Positions 25,467 through 34,210 of a DNA stretch of 64,000 bases are shown in pieces (position 1 is the first letter of the stretch; each line of letters opens with the position of its first letter). Under the pieces are notes generated by a model that worked only from the letters and a program-made list of their open reading frames with translations, searched no databases and had not been told where the DNA came from. Both the position numbers and the translations under genes were made by a program. The DNA lies in NCBI RefSeq assembly GCF_900182545.1, contig NZ_FXTJ01000010.1, forward strand, positions 62,001-126,000. The letters are read 5' to 3'. The stretch comes from Geodermatophilus aquaeductus. Lineage in GTDB: Bacteria > Actinomycetota > Actinomycetes > Mycobacteriales > Geodermatophilaceae.

Positions 25467-27223
25467 CCGCCATCGCGCCGCGGCCCGTCGTCAGCCGGCC
25501 GAGCGGGATGCCACCGGCGAGGAGGGGCTCCCGCCTGACCAACCTGCTGCGGACCACCGACCACAAGACGATCGGCCTGATGTACCTGGTCACGTCCTTC
25601 GCGTGGTTCGTGCTCGGCGGCTTCATGGCGATGCTGATCCGGGCCGAGCTGGCCCGGCCCGGGCTGCACTTCCTGTCACCGGAGCAGTACAACCAGCTGT
25701 TCACGATGCACGGCACCATCATGCTGCTGTTCTTCGCGACGCCGTTGTTCTTCGCCTTCGGCAACCTGATCATGCCGCTGCAGATCGGCGCTCCCGACGT
25801 CGCCTTCCCGCGCCTGAACGCCTTCTCCTACTGGCTGTTCCTCTTCGGCAGCCTCATCGCCGTCTCGGGCTTCCTCACCCCCGCCGGCGCGGCGGACTTC
25901 GGTTGGTACGCCTACACCCCGCTGTCCGACGCCACCAACAGCCCGGACCTCGGCGCGAACCTGTGGATCGCGGGCCTGGCGGTGAGCGGCCTCGGGACCA
26001 TCCTGGGTTCGGTCAACTTCGCCACGACGATCGTCTGCCTGCGGGCACCGGGCATGACGATGTTCCGGATGCCGATCTTCACCTGGAACACGCTGGTCAC
26101 CAGCATCCTGGTGCTCTTCGCGTTCCCGATCCTCACCGCGGCGCTGATGGCGCTCCTGGCCGACCGCAACCTCGGCGCCCTCGTCTACACACCCGAGAAC
26201 GGTGGCCCGATCCTGTGGCAGCACCTGTTCTGGTTCTTCGGGCACCCCGAGGTCTACATCATCGCGTTGCCGTTCTTCGGCATCATCACCGAGGTCATCC
26301 CCGTGTTCAGCCGCAAGCCGCTGTTCGGCTACAAGGGCATGATCGGCGCGACGCTGCTCATCGGTGGGCTGTCGGTGACGGTGTGGGCGCACCACATGTA
26401 CGCCACCGGCGCGGTCCTGCTGCCGTTCTTCGCCTTCCTGACCTACCTCATCGCCGTCCCGACCGGCATCAAGTTCTTCAACTGGATCGGCACCATGTGG
26501 CGCGGCCAGCTGACGTTCGAGACGCCGATGCTGTGGTCGGTCGGCTTCATGGTGACCTTCCTGCTCGGCGGGCTGACCGGCGTGCTCCTGGCGTCACCGC
26601 CGGTGGACTGGCACGTCAACGACAGCTACTTCGTCGTCGCGCACTTCCACTACGTCGTCTTCGGCACCGTGGTGTTCGCGGCCAACGCCGGCATCGCCTT
26701 CTGGTTCCCGAAGCTGTGCGGCCGGATGATGGACGAGCGGCTGGGCAAGCTGCAGTTCTGGATGACCTTCATCGGTTTCCAGGGCACGTTCCTGATCCAG
26801 CACTGGCTGGGCAACGAGGGCATGCCGCGCCGGTACGTCGACTACCTGCCCACCGACGGGTTCACCACGCTCAACACCATCTCCACGATCTTCTCCTTCG
26901 TCCTCGGCGCCTCCATCATCCCGTTCCTCTACAACGTGACCCGGTCCTGGAAGTACGGGCCGCTCGCGCTGCGCGACGACCCCTGGGGTCATGGCAACTC
27001 GCTGGAGTGGGCGACCTCCTCGCCGCCGCCGCGGCACAACTTCACCGAGATCCCGCGGATCCGCTCCGAGCGCCCGGCGTTCGAGGCGCACTATCCGCAG
27101 CTGGTCGGCCGGCTGAACCGGGAGGCACACGCCGGCAAGCGGCAGGAGCCCTACGGCGGGGTCAGCGAGGTCGGTCTGACCGCCGGGAAGCGGCAGGGAC
27201 CCCGGGATCCCGACCCGACCTGA
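25463..27223 (+). CDS. ctaD: Cytochrome c oxidase subunit I (aa3 type)
   Basis: 586 residues from the GTG at 25463 (GGGAG seven bases upstream). Twelve membrane helices. Landmark residues: [10 protein letters not shown] (haem a His), [14 protein letters not shown] (Cu-B His with the His-Tyr crosslink), WAHHMYATG (the two other Cu-B His) and [13 protein letters not shown] (haem ligands). The C-terminal ~60 residues are a polar tail ending GPRDPDPT. It reduces O2 with electrons from cytochrome c and pumps protons. No ctaC, ctaE or ctaF lies nearby, as is common in actinobacteria where ctaD is separate. Confidence 0.96.
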   Translation: MTAIAPRPVVSRPSGMPPARRGSRLTNLLRTTDHKTIGLMYLVTSFAWFVLGGFMAMLIRAELARPGLHFLSPEQYNQLFTMHGTIMLLFFATPLFFAFGNLIMPLQIGAPDVAFPRLNAFSYWLFLFGSLIAVSGFLTPAGAADFGWYAYTPLSDATNSPDLGANLWIAGLAVSGLGTILGSVNFATTIVCLRAPGMTMFRMPIFTWNTLVTSILVLFAFPILTAALMALLADRNLGALVYTPENGGPILWQHLFWFFGHPEVYIIALPFFGIITEVIPVFSRKPLFGYKGMIGATLLIGGLSVTVWAHHMYATGAVLLPFFAFLTYLIAVPTGIKFFNWIGTMWRGQLTFETPMLWSVGFMVTFLLGGLTGVLLASPPVDWHVNDSYFVVAHFHYVVFGTVVFAANAGIAFWFPKLCGRMMDERLGKLQFWMTFIGFQGTFLIQHWLGNEGMPRRYVDYLPTDGFTTLNTISTIFSFVLGASIIPFLYNVTRSWKYGPLALRDDPWGHGNSLEWATSSPPPRHNFTEIPRIRSERPAFEAHYPQLVGRLNREAHAGKRQEPYGGVSEVGLTAGKRQGPRDPDPT

Positions 27224-27269
27224 CGGCCGCCGGGTCGCACCGGCGGTCCGCCGCTCGGACGCGGGCGCC

Positions 27270-27580
27270 CGGGACGCCGGCCACCACGGCGCCACGGTGA
27301 CCGGCCACCGCCCTCGCCGCACCATCCGGGACGCGAGGAGCCAACCGGCCCGTGCACCCCGCGCTGCGACGCACCGACGAGCACCGCGTCGGCGGGCATC
27401 TCGTCGGCCATCCGCGCGAGCTCGGTGAGGTGGTTGCCGTGCCGCACGAGGTACTCGATCGCGATCCCGATGCGCGCGCCCGCGGTGGCGACCTCGGTCT
27501 CGAGCTGGGTGCAGCCCGCCCGCTCGAGCGCACCGCCGTCGGGGGAGCTGCACCTCCAGCGGCGACACCGGCGCGGTCAC
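27270..27580 (-). pseudogene. Decayed universal stress protein (UspA-family) gene
   Basis: Three pieces of a USP-like sequence lie in two reading frames: MTAPVSPLEVQLP from a GTG at 27580; then, shifted, ERAGCTQLETEV...IAIEYLVRHGNHLTELARMADE and ADAVLVGASQRGVHGPVGS; then, shifted back, LLASRMVRRGRWPVTVAPW. The order and spacing match the second half of a USP domain (VGAS.RG...GS..SR.VRRG..PV.V). At least two frameshifts and no intact N terminus make it a pseudogene; sequencing indels are the alternative. Confidence 0.65.
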
Positions 27581-27860
27581 CTACACGGCGACCAGCCGCG
27601 CCTGCTGCCGCCGGGCGAGTCCGGCCGCGCCCAGCAGCGCCGGGATGGCGCAGAGCCCACTGCTCAGCCACCGACGGCACCCGGCGGATGAGCACGTCGC
27701 GCGGCGTGCCGCCGCCCAGCGCCGTGATCATGCCGAGGGTGGCGACGCCGACGATGTCGAGCCGGGTGGCGCGCAGGGCGCTGGGCGCGCCGTTGAGGGA
27801 AGGCGAACGTCCCGGCGACGGTCGCGGCACCCCGGTGGTCTCCGTCACGGTCGGGCCCAT
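27581..27860 (-). pseudogene. Truncated TRIC/UPF0126-family channel gene
   Basis: From an ATG at 27860 the frame gives SLNGAPSALRATRLDIVG and ATLGMITALGGGTPRDVLI, the signature of the UPF0126/TRIC cation-channel family (usually ~200 residues, with ALNGA and ITALGGGxxRDVL). Just upstream VAGTFAF appears in another frame, as if two bases were lost between TFAF and LNGA. After RDVLI the similarity ends; a shifted frame then reads CAIPALLGAAGLARRQQARLVAV and stops at TAG 27581-27583. The middle and end of the channel are missing. Confidence 0.65.
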
Positions 27861-27868
27861 TAACCGAC

Positions 27869-27898
27869 GCGAAACGCCGGGGGGCGGAGCGCGAAACG
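27869..27898 (+). repeat. Direct repeat GCGAAACG x2 upstream of the ABC operon
   Basis: Identical 8-mers at 27869-27876 and 27891-27898, 22 bp (two helical turns) apart, about 90 bp before the substrate-binding protein gene. TAGGTT at 27908-27913 could be a -10. The position would suit a regulator site; function inferred only. Confidence 0.35.
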
Positions 27899-27987
27899 AC
27901 CCGTACCTAGGTTTCCGCCGAGCCGCTCGCCGCGACGGCGGACCCCACCGCGCTGGGCCCAGGGCACAGCCGAGATACGGAGACCCG

Positions 27988-29046
27988 ATGACCTTCCGCT
28001 TCCGCGCCGTGCGCGCCGGAGCCCTGCTGACCGCCGCCGCCCTCGTGCTCACCGCGTGCGGGTCCGGCGACGACGAGTCGGCCGCCGCCTCCGGAGAGGA
28101 CGCCGGCCTCGGCGACCTCACGCTGCAGCTGTCGTGGATCAAGAACGCCGAGTTCGCGGGCGAGTTCTTCGCCGACACCAACGGCTACTACGAGGACGCC
28201 GGGTTCGGCTCGGTGACGATGGACCCCGGCCCGGGCGCCATCGAGACCCTCGTGGCCACCGAGGACGCCGACTTCGGCCTGAGCAACGCCGTCTCCACCG
28301 CGCAGGTCATCGCCGAGGAGGACGCGCCGCTGCGGATCGTCGGCACCAAGTTCCAGAAGAACCCCTTCACCATCCTGTCGCTGGCCGACGGCGGGAACAT
28401 CGCCACCCCGCAGGACCTGGTCGGCAAGCGGATCGGCGTGCAGGCCGGCGGCAACGAGACGCTGTTCGACGCGCTGCTCGAGGTGAACGGCATCGACCCG
28501 GCCAGCGTGGAGAAGGTCCCCGTCGAGTACGACCCGGCGCCGCTCATCGACGGCGAGGTCGACGGCTTCCTGGCCTACCTGACCAACGAGTCGATCACCG
28601 TGCAGTCGCAGGGCCTCGCGGTCACCAACCTGCCCTTCGCAGACAACGGGCTGCCCTTCGTCGCCGAGTCGGTCATCACCACCGAGCGGATGATCGCCGA
28701 GGAGCCGGAGCGGGTGCAGGCCTTCCTCGAGGCCGAGATCCGCGGCTGGCAGGACGCGCTGGCCGACCCCGCCGAGGGCGCCCGCCTGGCGGTCGAGGAG
28801 TACGGCGCGGACCTGCAGCTGGACCTGGCCAAGGAGCTCGAGCAGTCCGAGGTGCAGGCCGGGCTGATCGTCACGCCCGACGTCGAGGCCAACGGCCTGT
28901 TCACCATCTCCGACGAGCTGATCGAGCAGAACATGGCCACGCTCGCGGCGGCCGGCATCGACATCGAGGCCGAGGACCTCTTCGACCTGTCCCTGCTCGA
29001 GCAGCTGCTCGAGGAGAAGCCCGAGCTGACCGAGCTCCCCTCCTGA
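27988..29046 (+). CDS. ABC transporter substrate-binding lipoprotein, NMT1/THI5-like
   Basis: 352 residues. Signal with lipobox: LTAAALVLTAC (Cys ~25). The mature protein starts LGDLTLQLSWIKNAEFAGEFFAD, then NGYYEDAGF, DFGLSNAVSTAQVIAEEDAPL and LVGKRIGVQAGGNE, typical of the SsuA/THI5-NMT1 periplasmic fold that binds small aromatic or heteroaromatic ligands such as pyrimidine precursors, nitrate or sulfonates. First gene of a six-gene operon with its ATPase, two permeases, a deaminase and an oxygenase. The downstream enzymes point to a purine- or pyrimidine-like ligand, but the binding residues cannot be read without a structure. Confidence 0.9.
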   Translation: MTFRFRAVRAGALLTAAALVLTACGSGDDESAAASGEDAGLGDLTLQLSWIKNAEFAGEFFADTNGYYEDAGFGSVTMDPGPGAIETLVATEDADFGLSNAVSTAQVIAEEDAPLRIVGTKFQKNPFTILSLADGGNIATPQDLVGKRIGVQAGGNETLFDALLEVNGIDPASVEKVPVEYDPAPLIDGEVDGFLAYLTNESITVQSQGLAVTNLPFADNGLPFVAESVITTERMIAEEPERVQAFLEAEIRGWQDALADPAEGARLAVEEYGADLQLDLAKELEQSEVQAGLIVTPDVEANGLFTISDELIEQNMATLAAAGIDIEAEDLFDLSLLEQLLEEKPELTELPS

Positions 29047-29076
29047 CCGGATCCGACCCCGCCTGAGAGGCACGCC

Positions 29077-29910
29077 ATGACCGACGTCGTCACGACGTCG
29101 ACGAGCGCCGGTGCCGGGGGAGCGACCTCCCTCGGCACCGGCGTGCGGATCGACTCGCTCACCAAGACCTTCCGGGCCGGCCGCCGCACGGTGCGGGCCC
29201 TCGAGGACGCCACGCTGTGGACCGACAAGGGCAGCTTCCTGTCCCTGCTCGGCCCCTCGGGCTGCGGCAAGTCCACGATCCTGCGGATCCTCGCGGGCCT
29301 GGAGGAACCGACGTCCGGGACGGCGCTGGTGGAGGGCCGCACCCCGCTGCAGCTGCGCCGCGGCCACGAGCTCGGGATCGCCTTCCAGGACTCCGCGCTG
29401 CTGCCGTGGCGGTCGGTGCTGTCCAACATCCGGCTGCCGTTCGAGGTGTCGGGCCGCACGCCCGACCACGCGCTCGTGGCCGAGATGATCAGGCTGGTGG
29501 GCCTCGAGGGGTTCGAGAAGGCCAAGCCGGCGCAGCTGTCGGGCGGCATGCGCCAGCGGGTCTCGATCGCGCGGGCGCTGGTGGTCAAGCCGTCGGTGCT
29601 CCTGCTCGACGAGCCCTTCGGCGCGCTGGACGACATGACGCGGCAGCGGCTGAACGTCGAGCTGCTGCGGATCTGGACCGAGAAGCCGGCGACGACGCTC
29701 ATGGTCACCCACGGCATCTCCGAGGCGATCTTCCTGTCCGACCGGGTCGCGGTGATGAGCGCGCGCCCCGGCCGGGTGCAGGAGGTCATCGACGTCGACC
29801 TGCCGCGGCCGCGCACGCCGGACCTCATGCGCACGCCGGAGTTCCACGCCCTGCACGACCGGGCCTCGGAGCTGCTCTTCGACGGCGCGTCCGCCGCCCG
29901 GGAGGAGTGA
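29077..29910 (+). CDS. ABC transporter ATP-binding protein (NitT/TauT type)
   Basis: 277 residues; ATG 30 bp after the lipoprotein stop with GAGAGG upstream. Walker A is [10 protein letters not shown], the Q-loop [12 protein letters not shown], the signature [15 protein letters not shown], Walker [13 protein letters not shown] and the switch His VTHGISEAI. It energises import with the two permeases that follow; ATP hydrolysis occurs on the cytoplasmic face. The first 35 residues are a Thr/Ser/Gly-rich extension before [14 protein letters not shown]. It abuts the first permease directly: the TGA is followed at once by GTG. Confidence 0.95.
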   Translation: MTDVVTTSTSAGAGGATSLGTGVRIDSLTKTFRAGRRTVRALEDATLWTDKGSFLSLLGPSGCGKSTILRILAGLEEPTSGTALVEGRTPLQLRRGHELGIAFQDSALLPWRSVLSNIRLPFEVSGRTPDHALVAEMIRLVGLEGFEKAKPAQLSGGMRQRVSIARALVVKPSVLLLDEPFGALDDMTRQRLNVELLRIWTEKPATTLMVTHGISEAIFLSDRVAVMSARPGRVQEVIDVDLPRPRTPDLMRTPEFHALHDRASELLFDGASAAREE

Positions 29911-30699
29911 GTGCGCCTCTCCCGCGAGTCGGTGCGCTCGCTGCGCACCGGCGTCCTCGGCATCGTCGCGCTCCTCGCGCTGTGGTGGGTCGCCGCGAGC
30001 ACCGTGCTGTCCGGCGCCCGCATCCCGACCCCCGACGGCGTGCTGTCCACCGCGGTCGACGACGGCTGGGGCTTCTACGCCCTGCACTTCGGGATGACCC
30101 TGCAGGAGGCCGCGGTCGGCTTCGCCTACGGCACCGCGGCCGGACTCGTCGTCTCCTCGCTCGTCCTGCTCCTGCCCGTGGCCGAGCGGGTGCTCATGCA
30201 GGTCGCGGTCCTGAGCTACTGCGTGCCGCTGGTCGCGATCGCGCCGGTGCTGTTCATCGTCATCGGCAACCCCGACGAGGGGCAGCGGTCGGGCACCGCC
30301 ACCGCGCTGGCCGCGCTGTCGGTCTTCTTCACCACCGTCGTCGGCACGGTGCTCGGCCTGCGCTCGGCCGACCGGGCCAGCCTCGACGTCGTCAGCGTGT
30401 TCGGCGGCGGGCGGGTCCGGCAGCTGCTGAAGGTGCAACTGGTCTCCGCGCTGCCCTCGATCCCCGCCGCCCTGCGGATCGGCGCGCCGGCGGCGTTCCT
30501 CGGCGCGATCCTCGGCGAGTACGTCGGGGGCGTGCAGCGCGGCGTCGCGCTGGTCCTCAAGATCGCCCAGCAGAACGTCGACGTCGAGCAGGCCTGGGCG
30601 GTCGGCATCGGCTGTGCGCTGGTGGCCGGCGCGTTCTACGCCCTGTTCGGGCTGGTCGGCCGGCTGGTCACCCCGTGGTCGCGGGGAGCGGCGTCGTGA
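29911..30699 (+). CDS. ABC transporter permease 1 (NitT/TauT type)
   Basis: 262 residues, GTG start immediately after the ATPase stop. About six hydrophobic helices, beginning VLGIVALLALWWVAASTV. The coupling-helix (EAA) region reads VSVFGGGRVRQLLKVQLVSA followed by LPSIPAALRIGAPAAFLGAI, the conserved G...L...P contact with the ATPase. The stop overlaps the start of permease 2 by 4 bases (GTGA), so the two form a heterodimeric channel. Substrate follows that of the lipoprotein. Confidence 0.92.
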   Translation: MRLSRESVRSLRTGVLGIVALLALWWVAASTVLSGARIPTPDGVLSTAVDDGWGFYALHFGMTLQEAAVGFAYGTAAGLVVSSLVLLLPVAERVLMQVAVLSYCVPLVAIAPVLFIVIGNPDEGQRSGTATALAALSVFFTTVVGTVLGLRSADRASLDVVSVFGGGRVRQLLKVQLVSALPSIPAALRIGAPAAFLGAILGEYVGGVQRGVALVLKIAQQNVDVEQAWAVGIGCALVAGAFYALFGLVGRLVTPWSRGAAS

Positions 30700-31547
30700 C
30701 CACGATGCTCCCGGGCGCCGACCGGGCGACCGCGCCCGCCGCCGGACGCACCGGCTCGCTGCTGTGGACGGCGCTGCGCCAGGTCGGCACCACGCTGCTC
30801 GTCGTCGGGATCGTGGTGCTGCTCTGGATCGCCGCGCTGCGCCTCTGGGACGTCTCGCCCTACGTCGGCAAGACGCCGGCGGAGGTGTGGACGACGCTGT
30901 TCGCCGACGACGACTCGGCCGAGCTGCGCGGCGAGATCTGGGCGCTGCTGCAGCAGACCCTCACCGACGCCGCCGTGGGCTTCGCCGCCGGCATGCTCAC
31001 GGCGATCGTGCTGGCGGGGGTCGTCGTCCGGTCCAAGGTCCTCGAGGGCGCGGTGATGCCGGTGGCCCTGGTGCTGCAGACCGTGCCGCTCATCGCGCTG
31101 GCGCCGATCCTCATCCTGCTCGTGGGCCGCGGCTACGGCGTCGTGGCGATCATGAGCGCGATCGTCGTGCTCTTCCCGGCGCTGGTGAACATCGTGCTGG
31201 GCCTGCGCTCGGTCACGCCGCAGATGCGCGACCTCGTGCTCGTCTACGGCGGGTCGCCGTCCACCGTGCTGCTCAGGGTCGGCTTCCCCTCCGCGCTGCC
31301 GGCGCTGTTCGCCTCGGTGCGCATCGCCGTGCCCGGGGCGCTCACCGGCGCGCTGCTCGCCGAGTGGCTCGCGACCGGCAAGGGGATCGGGTACGCCGTC
31401 GTCTCCGCCGCGGGCCGCTCGCAGAACGCGCGCGTCTGGGCTCTGGTCGTCGTCGTCAGCCTGACCGCGCTGGTGCTCTACCTGCTCGCCCAGCTGGTCG
31501 AGACCGTGGTGCTCAGCCGGTTCGGGCGGCCGGGGAGCGCCTCGTGA
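30696..31547 (+). CDS. ABC transporter permease 2 (NitT/TauT type)
   Basis: 283 residues; GTG at 30696 overlapping permease 1 by 4 bases. The N terminus is polar, then LLVVGIVVLLWIAALRLWDVS opens the membrane part; TLTDAAVGFAAGMLTAIVLA and MPVALVLQTVPLIALAPILIL follow. The EAA region is LVYGGSPSTVLLRVGFPSALP. It ends in an overlap of 4 bases with the deaminase gene. Having two different permease genes rather than one implies a heterodimeric transmembrane unit. Confidence 0.92.
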   Translation: MTTMLPGADRATAPAAGRTGSLLWTALRQVGTTLLVVGIVVLLWIAALRLWDVSPYVGKTPAEVWTTLFADDDSAELRGEIWALLQQTLTDAAVGFAAGMLTAIVLAGVVVRSKVLEGAVMPVALVLQTVPLIALAPILILLVGRGYGVVAIMSAIVVLFPALVNIVLGLRSVTPQMRDLVLVYGGSPSTVLLRVGFPSALPALFASVRIAVPGALTGALLAEWLATGKGIGYAVVSAAGRSQNARVWALVVVVSLTALVLYLLAQLVETVVLSRFGRPGSAS

Positions 31548-32635
31548 CCGGTGTGACGGGCGTGCACTCCACGCCCGTGCCGGCCGACCCGGCGATCGAC
31601 GCGATGGTCGCCGCCCTGCCCAAGGTCAGCCTGCACTGCCACCTCATCGGCAGCGTGGCGCCGCAGACCGTGGTCGACCTCGCCCGCAAGCACGGGGTGC
31701 CGCTCGGCCGGTCCGCCGAGGAGCTCTACGACCACGCCGGCTACGAGGACCTCGGCGAGTTCCTCCGCGTGCTCGACGTCGTGGGCTCGCTGATCCGCGA
31801 CGTCGACGACCTGCACCGCGTCACCTACGAGTCGCTCACCGCCGGCGGCGCCGCCCACGGCGTGCTCTACCGCGAGGTGCACCTGAGCCCGCCCGGTCAC
31901 CCCGGCGTGCCCTATCCGCGGCTGCTGGAGGGCGTCCTCGCCGGTGCCCGCGACGCGGAGGCCGACACCGGGATCCGCGCCGGCTTCGTCGTCGGCATCT
32001 GCCGGGAGCGCAGCGGCGCGGCCGCCGTCGAGCTGGTCGAGCAGGTGGTCGAGCACCGGGTCGACGAGGTGCTCGGCATCGGCCTGGACTACGCGGAGGT
32101 CAACGGCCCGCCGGGCCGCTTCGTCGAGGCCTACCGGCTGGCCGCGCGCGCCGGGCTGCGGCGGACGGCGCACTCGGAGTCCGGCCCGCCGCGGCACGTC
32201 GAGGTGCTGCTCGACGAGCTGGGCTGCAGCCGGGTCGACCACGGCTACCACGTCGTCGACGACCCGGCGATCACCGCCCGCTGCGTCGAGGAGAGGGTGC
32301 CCTTCACCTGCACCCCGGTCAGCTCCGACATCGGCCGCTACTCCGGCAGCGGCGACGGCAGCCACCGCCGGATCGCGGAGATGGTCGACGCCGGGCTGTG
32401 CGTGACGATCGACAGCGACGACCCGCCGATGTTCGGCACCGACCCCACCCACGACCACCGCGTCCTCGCGCACGCGCTCGGCTGGCGCCGCGACCGGCTG
32501 GCCGACCTCACCCGCAACGCCGTCGAGGCGTGCTGGCTCGACGCTCCCGACAAGGCCGCCCTGCTCGCGCGGGTCGAGGCGCTGGTGGCCACCACCCCCG
32601 ACGCACCACCGGCCCCCGAGGAGACCCCCGCATGA
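31544..32635 (+). CDS. Adenosine deaminase-family amidohydrolase
   Basis: 363 residues from the GTG at 31544. TIM-barrel metal hydrolase: first motif KVSLHCHLIGSV (His31, His33 for zinc), TAHSESG with His210 and catalytic Glu212, RVDHGYHVVDD, and CVTIDSDDPPMFGTD with the metal Asp. Family members deaminate adenosine, adenine or related purines. Typical adenosine deaminases have HxHLDG after the first motif; here it is HLIGS, hinting at a different ring substrate. It is overlapped on both sides (4 bases) by the permease and the oxygenase, so its substrate is probably what the transporter imports or what the oxygenase modifies. Confidence 0.88.
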   Translation: MTGVTGVHSTPVPADPAIDAMVAALPKVSLHCHLIGSVAPQTVVDLARKHGVPLGRSAEELYDHAGYEDLGEFLRVLDVVGSLIRDVDDLHRVTYESLTAGGAAHGVLYREVHLSPPGHPGVPYPRLLEGVLAGARDAEADTGIRAGFVVGICRERSGAAAVELVEQVVEHRVDEVLGIGLDYAEVNGPPGRFVEAYRLAARAGLRRTAHSESGPPRHVEVLLDELGCSRVDHGYHVVDDPAITARCVEERVPFTCTPVSSDIGRYSGSGDGSHRRIAEMVDAGLCVTIDSDDPPMFGTDPTHDHRVLAHALGWRRDRLADLTRNAVEACWLDAPDKAALLARVEALVATTPDAPPAPEETPA

Positions 32636-33678
32636 GCACGCCCTTCTCCGTCCCCACCGTGGACATCGCGCCCTACGTCGGGACCGGCACCGCGGAGGAG
32701 CGCGCGGCCACCGCCGCGGCCTTCGACGAGGCGGCCCGCACGGTCGGCTTCGTGCAGGTCGTCGGCCACGGCGTCCCGGCCGCGGTCACCGACGCCTTCG
32801 CCGCCGCCCTCGACGAGTTCTTCTTCCTCCCGCTGGAGGTCAAGAAGCGCTACCGGACGCCGCCGGAGGTCAACCGCGGCTACGCCCCGCCCAAGACCGA
32901 GTCGCTGAGCCTCAGCCTCGGGCTCGCGCCGTCCAACCGGATGCACGACTTCTTCGAGGCGTTCAACGTCGGGGCCGCCGTCTCCGACTTCCCCGGGCTC
33001 GACCTCCCGGAGGCCGACTACCCCGAGAACGTCTGGCCGGCCGAGGCGGCGTCCTTCCGCGCCGCGGTGTCGGCGTACTCCGCCGAGGCCTCCCGGGTGG
33101 CGCGCACCCTGACCACGGTGTTCGCCGACGCGCTCGACCTGCCGGCGGGCTTCTTCGCGCCCTACACCGACCACAGCCTCGACGTGCTCCGGATGAACAA
33201 CTACGCCCTCGAGCCCGGCGCGCTCGAGCTCGACGGCGACCTCACCGGCATGGGCGAGCACACCGACTACGGCATCGTCACCGTGCTGTGGGCCGACCAG
33301 GTCGCCGGACTGCAGGTGCTCGGCCGCGACGGCGGCTGGCACGACGTCCAGCCCGCCGACGGCGCGCTGCTGATCAACCTCGGCGACCTGATGGCGCGCT
33401 GGACCAACGAGCGCTGGATGTCGACGCTGCACCGGGTCAAGCCGCCGATCGTCGACGGGACCATCCGGCGCCGGCGCAGCGCGGCGTTCTTCCACGACGG
33501 CAACGTCGACGCCGTCATCGAGACCCTGCCGACCTGCGTCGGCGACGGCTCGCCGTACCCGCCGATCACCGTCGGCGAGCACATCCGCGCCAAGCTCGCC
33601 GGATCGCGGGCCGGCGTGGCCAACCGCGACGCCGACCGCGAGGCCGCGCGGGTGCTGGCGGCGCAGGGCGGCGCCTGA
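32632..33678 (+). CDS. Isopenicillin N synthase-like Fe(II)/2-oxoglutarate-type oxygenase
   Basis: 348 residues, ATG overlapping the deaminase stop by 4 bases. The N-terminal DIOX_N part has VPTVDIAPYVGTG, GFVQVVGHGVP and EFFFLPLEVKKRY. The jelly-roll core has GMGEHTDYGIVTVL (His210, Asp212), STLHRVKPP (His267) and RRRRSAAFFHDGN with the Arg-x-Ser co-substrate site, so the iron triad is complete. The family hydroxylates, desaturates or demethylates small molecules. The operon context suggests oxidation of an imported nitrogen heterocycle or its deamination product; N-demethylation of a methylated purine is one option. Confidence 0.9.
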   Translation: MSTPFSVPTVDIAPYVGTGTAEERAATAAAFDEAARTVGFVQVVGHGVPAAVTDAFAAALDEFFFLPLEVKKRYRTPPEVNRGYAPPKTESLSLSLGLAPSNRMHDFFEAFNVGAAVSDFPGLDLPEADYPENVWPAEAASFRAAVSAYSAEASRVARTLTTVFADALDLPAGFFAPYTDHSLDVLRMNNYALEPGALELDGDLTGMGEHTDYGIVTVLWADQVAGLQVLGRDGGWHDVQPADGALLINLGDLMARWTNERWMSTLHRVKPPIVDGTIRRRRSAAFFHDGNVDAVIETLPTCVGDGSPYPPITVGEHIRAKLAGSRAGVANRDADREAARVLAAQGGA

Positions 33679-33694
33679 GGAGCGTCCGAGGCCC

Positions 33695-33700
33695 TACCGT
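33695..33700 (+). promoter_or_regulatory. Candidate -10 element for a leaderless mRNA
   Basis: TACCGT, 8 bases before the ATG at 33709, with no ribosome binding site between. It fits a TAnnnT -10 whose start point coincides with the start codon. Confidence 0.4.
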
Positions 33701-33708
33701 GCGGCTGC

Positions 33709-34113
33709 ATGGTGCAGCGGAGGTGGCTGGTGGCGGTCACGTCGGTGCAGCTGGCCGCCCAGGCGGTCGGCCACGTCGTCGCGCTGCGGCGGCGCCGGCA
33801 CTTCGACGTCCCGTTCCTGACGGGCAGCCCCGACCACCTGGTCCGGGACTGGCTGTGGTTCGGCACGGCCTACAGCGCGCCGCCGTACCTGCTCGCGCTC
33901 GAGGTCTGGGCCCTCGGCCGGCTGCTGCGCGGGCCCGACGACCGCGCCGTCTGGGTGCTGCGGTGGCTCGGCACCGGGCTGACGGCCGGCTACCTCAGCG
34001 AGCGGGACAGCCGGGTCCGGGTGCGCCCCGGCGGCCTCGACCCGGTGGAGACGCCGGTCGTCGTGGCCGGGTGGGGCGGCGCGGCGGCGCTGGCGGTCCT
34101 GACCCGCCGCTGA
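33709..34113 (+). CDS. Small hypothetical membrane-associated protein
   Basis: 134 residues from the ATG at 33709. Four moderately hydrophobic stretches: RWLVAVTSVQLAAQAVGHVVAL, RDWLWFGTAYSAPPYLLALEVW, VWVLRWLGTGLTAGYLS and VVVAGWGGAAALAVL. Probably a small integral membrane protein. I do not recognise the family. It lies 30 bp after the oxygenase but has its own likely leaderless promoter, so it need not belong to that operon. Confidence 0.6.
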   Translation: MVQRRWLVAVTSVQLAAQAVGHVVALRRRRHFDVPFLTGSPDHLVRDWLWFGTAYSAPPYLLALEVWALGRLLRGPDDRAVWVLRWLGTGLTAGYLSERDSRVRVRPGGLDPVETPVVVAGWGGAAALAVLTRR

Positions 34114-34210
34114 GGGCGGCGGCCGCCGTGTGCACGTAGTGCGATGCCGGGCTCCTCCGGACCGCGCTGCGTGCACACCCCGCTCCGATGCCGACCCGGC
34201 TCACCGCGGC

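Noticed and set aside
27900..27987. TPP riboswitch before the NMT1-type transporter
   Set aside because: A CCGAGATACGGAGACCC stretch looks faintly like part of a thi-box, but the conserved CTGAGA and CTGATCTGGATAAT-type halves are not present.
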